Shown here piece after piece: positions 5,710 to 6,874 of a stretch of DNA of 6,874 nucleotides. The position numbers were made by a program, and so were the translations under genes. This DNA is from JADJYF01 sp043782755 (GTDB lineage: Bacteria > Pseudomonadota > Gammaproteobacteria > Ga0077536), in the NCBI GenBank assembly GCA_043782755.1, contig JAYWAC010000058.1, positions 1 through 6,874 of the forward strand, in the 5' to 3' direction. The notes beneath the pieces are model-generated. The model was not told the origin of the DNA and did not search any database. It saw only the letters and a program-made list of their open reading frames with translations. Numbering within the stretch: the stretch's first letter is position 1; each line of letters begins with the position of its first letter.

Positions 5710-6874
5710 ATGGGACTCAGCTTCGAACAGATCAAGGCCGCTTATGCAAAGGAAGCGGCGCACGCCGCCAAGGTCTACACCAAGGAAGAAATTCCGATGT
5801 CCTGGGATCTCATCACGCCGGAGTGGTTGACCGATATTTTAATCGGCACAGGCAAGCCTGAGCGCGTGACCGGCTTTCGTCTCGACGAGAAAGACGAAGG
5901 CACCGCCAGCCGTCGCCGCATCTTTCTCGAATACAACGAGGCCGGGCGCGCCGCTGGTCTGCCGGCCACGGTGTTCGGCAAGTCCACCCAACATCTCGAG
6001 AACCGTTTCATCATCGGCATGAATGGCGGCATCGAAGCGGAGGTCACGTTCTTCCAGGTGGTGCGTCCCAAGCTCGACATCGAAGCGCCCTGGTGTTTGC
6101 ACGCACGCTTCAATCCACAGTCCTTGAACTCCATCGTCATCATGCGCGACATCGCTGCGGAAGTGGAATTCTGCAACTACTCGACGCCGATGACGCTGGA
6201 ACTCGCGCGCAGCCAGATGCGCGTACTGTCCTCGGTGCACGCCGCCTATTACGAGAGCCCGGAACTGAACACTACGCTCGCGCCGTGGAATACCTGGGAA
6301 GACTATTTCGCGATTACCGCCAAGGAAGCCGGTTTTGAGCAGGCCTGCCAACGCGGTTTCACGCAAGCGCGGGACGTCATTCCTGCCGCGCTGTTCAAGC
6401 ATGAAAAGGAAATCTGGCCGGCGACAGTCGACGCCATCGCGTTGCATAGCAAGCTGCCGCGCATGCTGGTGCACTCCGACGTGCATCTCAAGAACTGGTA
6501 TGTAGCGGCGCCCGATCGCATGGGACTCACCGACTGGCAGTGCTCATGCAAAGGACATTGGAGTCGCGATCTGTCCTATGGCATCTCGACCGCGCTGAGC
6601 GTCGAGCAACGTCGTGCCTGGGAAAAGGATCTGCTCAAGTACTACCTCGAACTCATGCACGAGAAGGGCGTGCCGACCATCAACTTCGACGACGCCTGGC
6701 TCGCCTATCGCGCGCAGATGTTTGGCGCCCTCGCCTGGTGGACCGGCACCCTCGGTCAGCCGCCGGAAGCACCGGCCATGCAACCACGCGCAGCCAGCCT
6801 GACCTTCATTGAACGCATGGCAAACGCGGTTCACGATCTCGACTCGCTGGCGGCGGTCGCGACCTCGAAGGAGC
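5710..6874 (+). CDS. APH/EcKL-like phosphotransferase, 3' end cut by the window
   Basis: An uninterrupted frame of 388 codons runs from ATG 5710 to the window edge with no stop. It belongs to the aminoglycoside phosphotransferase/choline kinase-like fold, most like the EcKL group often annotated as plain phosphotransferase. The catalytic loop is HSDVHLKN (His255, Asp257, Asn262) and the metal-binding motif is DWQ (Asp275). TVFGKST (Lys91) fits the ATP-binding lysine of the N-lobe, with a candidate partner Glu at 109 or 111. The start is backed by AGGGGAG 7 bases upstream. It should transfer the ATP gamma-phosphate to a hydroxyl of a small molecule in the cytosol; the acceptor is unknown. It follows the TetR gene by 123 bases and could share its transcript. 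Length so far matches the family, so little is probably missing. Antibiotic resistance is not indicated by anything seen. Confidence 0.88.
   Translation, partial: MGLSFEQIKAAYAKEAAHAAKVYTKEEIPMSWDLITPEWLTDILIGTGKPERVTGFRLDEKDEGTASRRRIFLEYNEAGRAAGLPATVFGKSTQHLENRFIIGMNGGIEAEVTFFQVVRPKLDIEAPWCLHARFNPQSLNSIVIMRDIAAEVEFCNYSTPMTLELARSQMRVLSSVHAAYYESPELNTTLAPWNTWEDYFAITAKEAGFEQACQRGFTQARDVIPAALFKHEKEIWPATVDAIALHSKLPRMLVHSDVHLKNWYVAAPDRMGLTDWQCSCKGHWSRDLSYGISTALSVEQRRAWEKDLLKYYLELMHEKGVPTINFDDAWLAYRAQMFGALAWWTGTLGQPPEAPAMQPRAASLTFIERMANAVHDLDSLAAVATSKE

Noticed and set aside
5839..6486. 215-codon open frame on the minus strand
   Set aside because: It is antisense to the kinase-like frame, which carries HxDxxxxN and DWQ motifs and a good ribosome site.
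5710..6874. Calling the kinase an aminoglycoside resistance gene
   Set aside because: Only the general fold and catalytic motifs are shared; the N-terminal region and catabolic context point to an EcKL-like kinase of unknown substrate.

Overview
The window looks like the chromosome of a GC-rich aerobic proteobacterium, probably beta- or gammaproteobacterial. That placement is inferred from base composition, tight gene packing and gene families; nothing here fixes the genus. It holds a compact aromatic-catabolism locus: a five-gene operon on the minus strand and, facing away from it, a TetR-family regulator followed by a kinase-like gene that runs off the right edge.

Minus strand, in transcription order from about 4759 down to 322: Rieske ring-hydroxylating dioxygenase alpha subunit, beta subunit (4-base ATGA overlap), two-domain type I extradiol dioxygenase of the VOC fold (10-base gap), SDR dehydrogenase (23-base gap), and an ACMSD-like amidohydrolase (4-base GTGA overlap). 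Together they spell out a route. The dioxygenase makes a cis-dihydrodiol, the SDR rearomatises it to a catechol, the extradiol enzyme opens the ring next to the diol, and the amidohydrolase processes the meta-cleavage product by decarboxylation or C-C hydrolysis. No alpha/beta-hydrolase of the BphD type is present, so the amidohydrolase takes the place that enzyme usually holds. No ferredoxin or reductase gene for the dioxygenase is in the window.

The 164-base gap between the divergent genes (4760-4923) holds a perfect 9-bp inverted repeat (half-sites 4887-4895 and 4909-4917). It lies at the presumed start of tetR transcription and is the best candidate for the regulator's operator.

Plus strand: TetR regulator (4924-5586), a 123-base gap with a possible 23-codon ORF and a perfect 8-bp stem with a 4-base loop, then a partial APH/EcKL-like phosphotransferase (5710 to the window end, 388 codons with no stop). 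A small-molecule kinase beside a ring-cleavage operon is the least expected part of the locus.

The left 321 bases show no recognisable gene. They contain two adjacent palindromes just after the operon's last stop codon.
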